Source: Corynebacterium heidelbergense (lineage in GTDB: Bacteria; Actinomycetota; Actinomycetes; Mycobacteriales; Mycobacteriaceae). Taken from it: DNA of 64,000 nt. The stretch covers positions 1,674,001-1,738,000 of the forward strand of contig NZ_CP063191.1 in assembly GCF_028609845.1 (NCBI RefSeq). Reading direction: 5' to 3'. Below the pieces are notes generated by a model. That model ran no database searches and was not told where the DNA came from. It worked only from the letters and a program-made list of their open reading frames with translations. Numbering within the stretch: position 1 is the stretch's first letter; each line of letters starts with the position of its first letter. The position numbers were made by a program, and so were the translations under genes. Of the stretch, positions 63,931-64,000 are shown one piece after another.

Positions 63931-64000
63931 GCGGACTTCTCTTCCAGCGCCTTCGCATAGGAATCGGCCGCGCGGATCGCCTCCACCACGTCACCGGGGG
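63927..64000 (-). CDS. 3' end of an unidentified gene (partial)
   Basis: The last 74 bases read, on the minus strand, as an open frame ending GDVVEAIRAADSYAKALEEKSA and a TAG at 63927-63929. Codon use is high-GC and coding-like. Only 24 residues are visible, so the family cannot be named. It converges on the permease gene with 4-bp overlapping ends. Confidence 0.5.
   Translation of the reverse strand, partial: PGDVVEAIRAADSYAKALEEKSA

Overview
The window is a high-GC actinobacterial chromosome segment that reads as a Corynebacterium or close relative. Pointers are a mycothiol S-conjugate amidase, a PIN-PhoH (PhoH2) protein, an LGFP-repeat lipoprotein, DUF4245, DUF4307, DUF5997 and DUF6542 proteins, very small porin-like peptides, and many -10 boxes of TAnnnT type lying 6-8 nt before the start codon (leaderless transcripts). 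Gene content and neighbourhoods match, from memory and without a search, the Mycobacterium tuberculosis block Rv1014c-Rv1111 (pth, rplY, prs, glmU, mfd, mazG, lpqU, eno, ftsB-like, DUF501, ppx, greA, mca, uppS, coaA, glyA, phoH2, fum, glpX, xseBA, ispH), rearranged and with accessory genes between the conserved genes. The species cannot be fixed from this alone.

Layout. 1-8.8 kb: AI-2E-type exporter (5' truncated), DUF6542 protein, ispH, xseAB, DUF4245 lipoprotein-like protein, glpX, fumC. 8.9-11.4 kb: TetR regulator translationally coupled to a 14-helix MFS exporter. 11.5-13.1 kb: a minus-strand cluster of two leader-less peptides (38 and 48 aa) and two Sec-secreted proteins, resembling corynebacterial PorA/PorH-type porins in size and shape. 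13.6-14.6 kb: a decayed glutamate decarboxylase gene. 14.7-19.7 kb: GNAT acetyltransferase, PhoH2, LGFP lipoprotein, a LysR effector-domain protein lacking its HTH, DUF5997. 19.7-20.5 kb: 790 bp without a recognisable gene but with a DtxR-like box and a palindrome. 20.5-28.7 kb: acyl-CoA dehydrogenase, pncA-glyA, coaA, uppS, mca with a coupled membrane protein, DUF4307, greA. 28.8-30.9 kb: a three-gene unit of winged-helix protein, membrane-anchored serine beta-lactamase-like protein and three-helix membrane protein.

31-37.3 kb: Bax-inhibitor-1 family protein, GabD2-type aldehyde dehydrogenase, SDR, then a coupled DUF6230-DUF6114 pair. 37.6-43.3 kb (minus): tRNA-Leu(UAA) of class I shape, a DUF501-Ppx/GppA fusion, FtsB/DivIC, enolase, LpqU-like transglycosylase, MntR-like regulator. 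43.3-46 kb: divergent metal ABC transporter (binding lipoprotein, ATPase, permease) behind a perfect 22-bp palindrome. 46-55.5 kb: mazG, mfd, tRNA-Gln, glmU, prs, rplY. 55.5-61.1 kb: oligopeptide/dipeptide ABC importer. 61.4-64 kb: pth, a DrrAB-type exporter and the tail of a further minus-strand gene.

The most notable items are the small-peptide/secreted-protein cluster, the DUF6230-DUF6114 module, the MntR-like regulator with its palindrome, the DUF501-Ppx fusion, the short-variable-loop tRNA-Leu, the gad pseudogene, and the high density of leaderless starts. Functional statements come from motifs visible in the translations and family knowledge; no database search or folding program was run.
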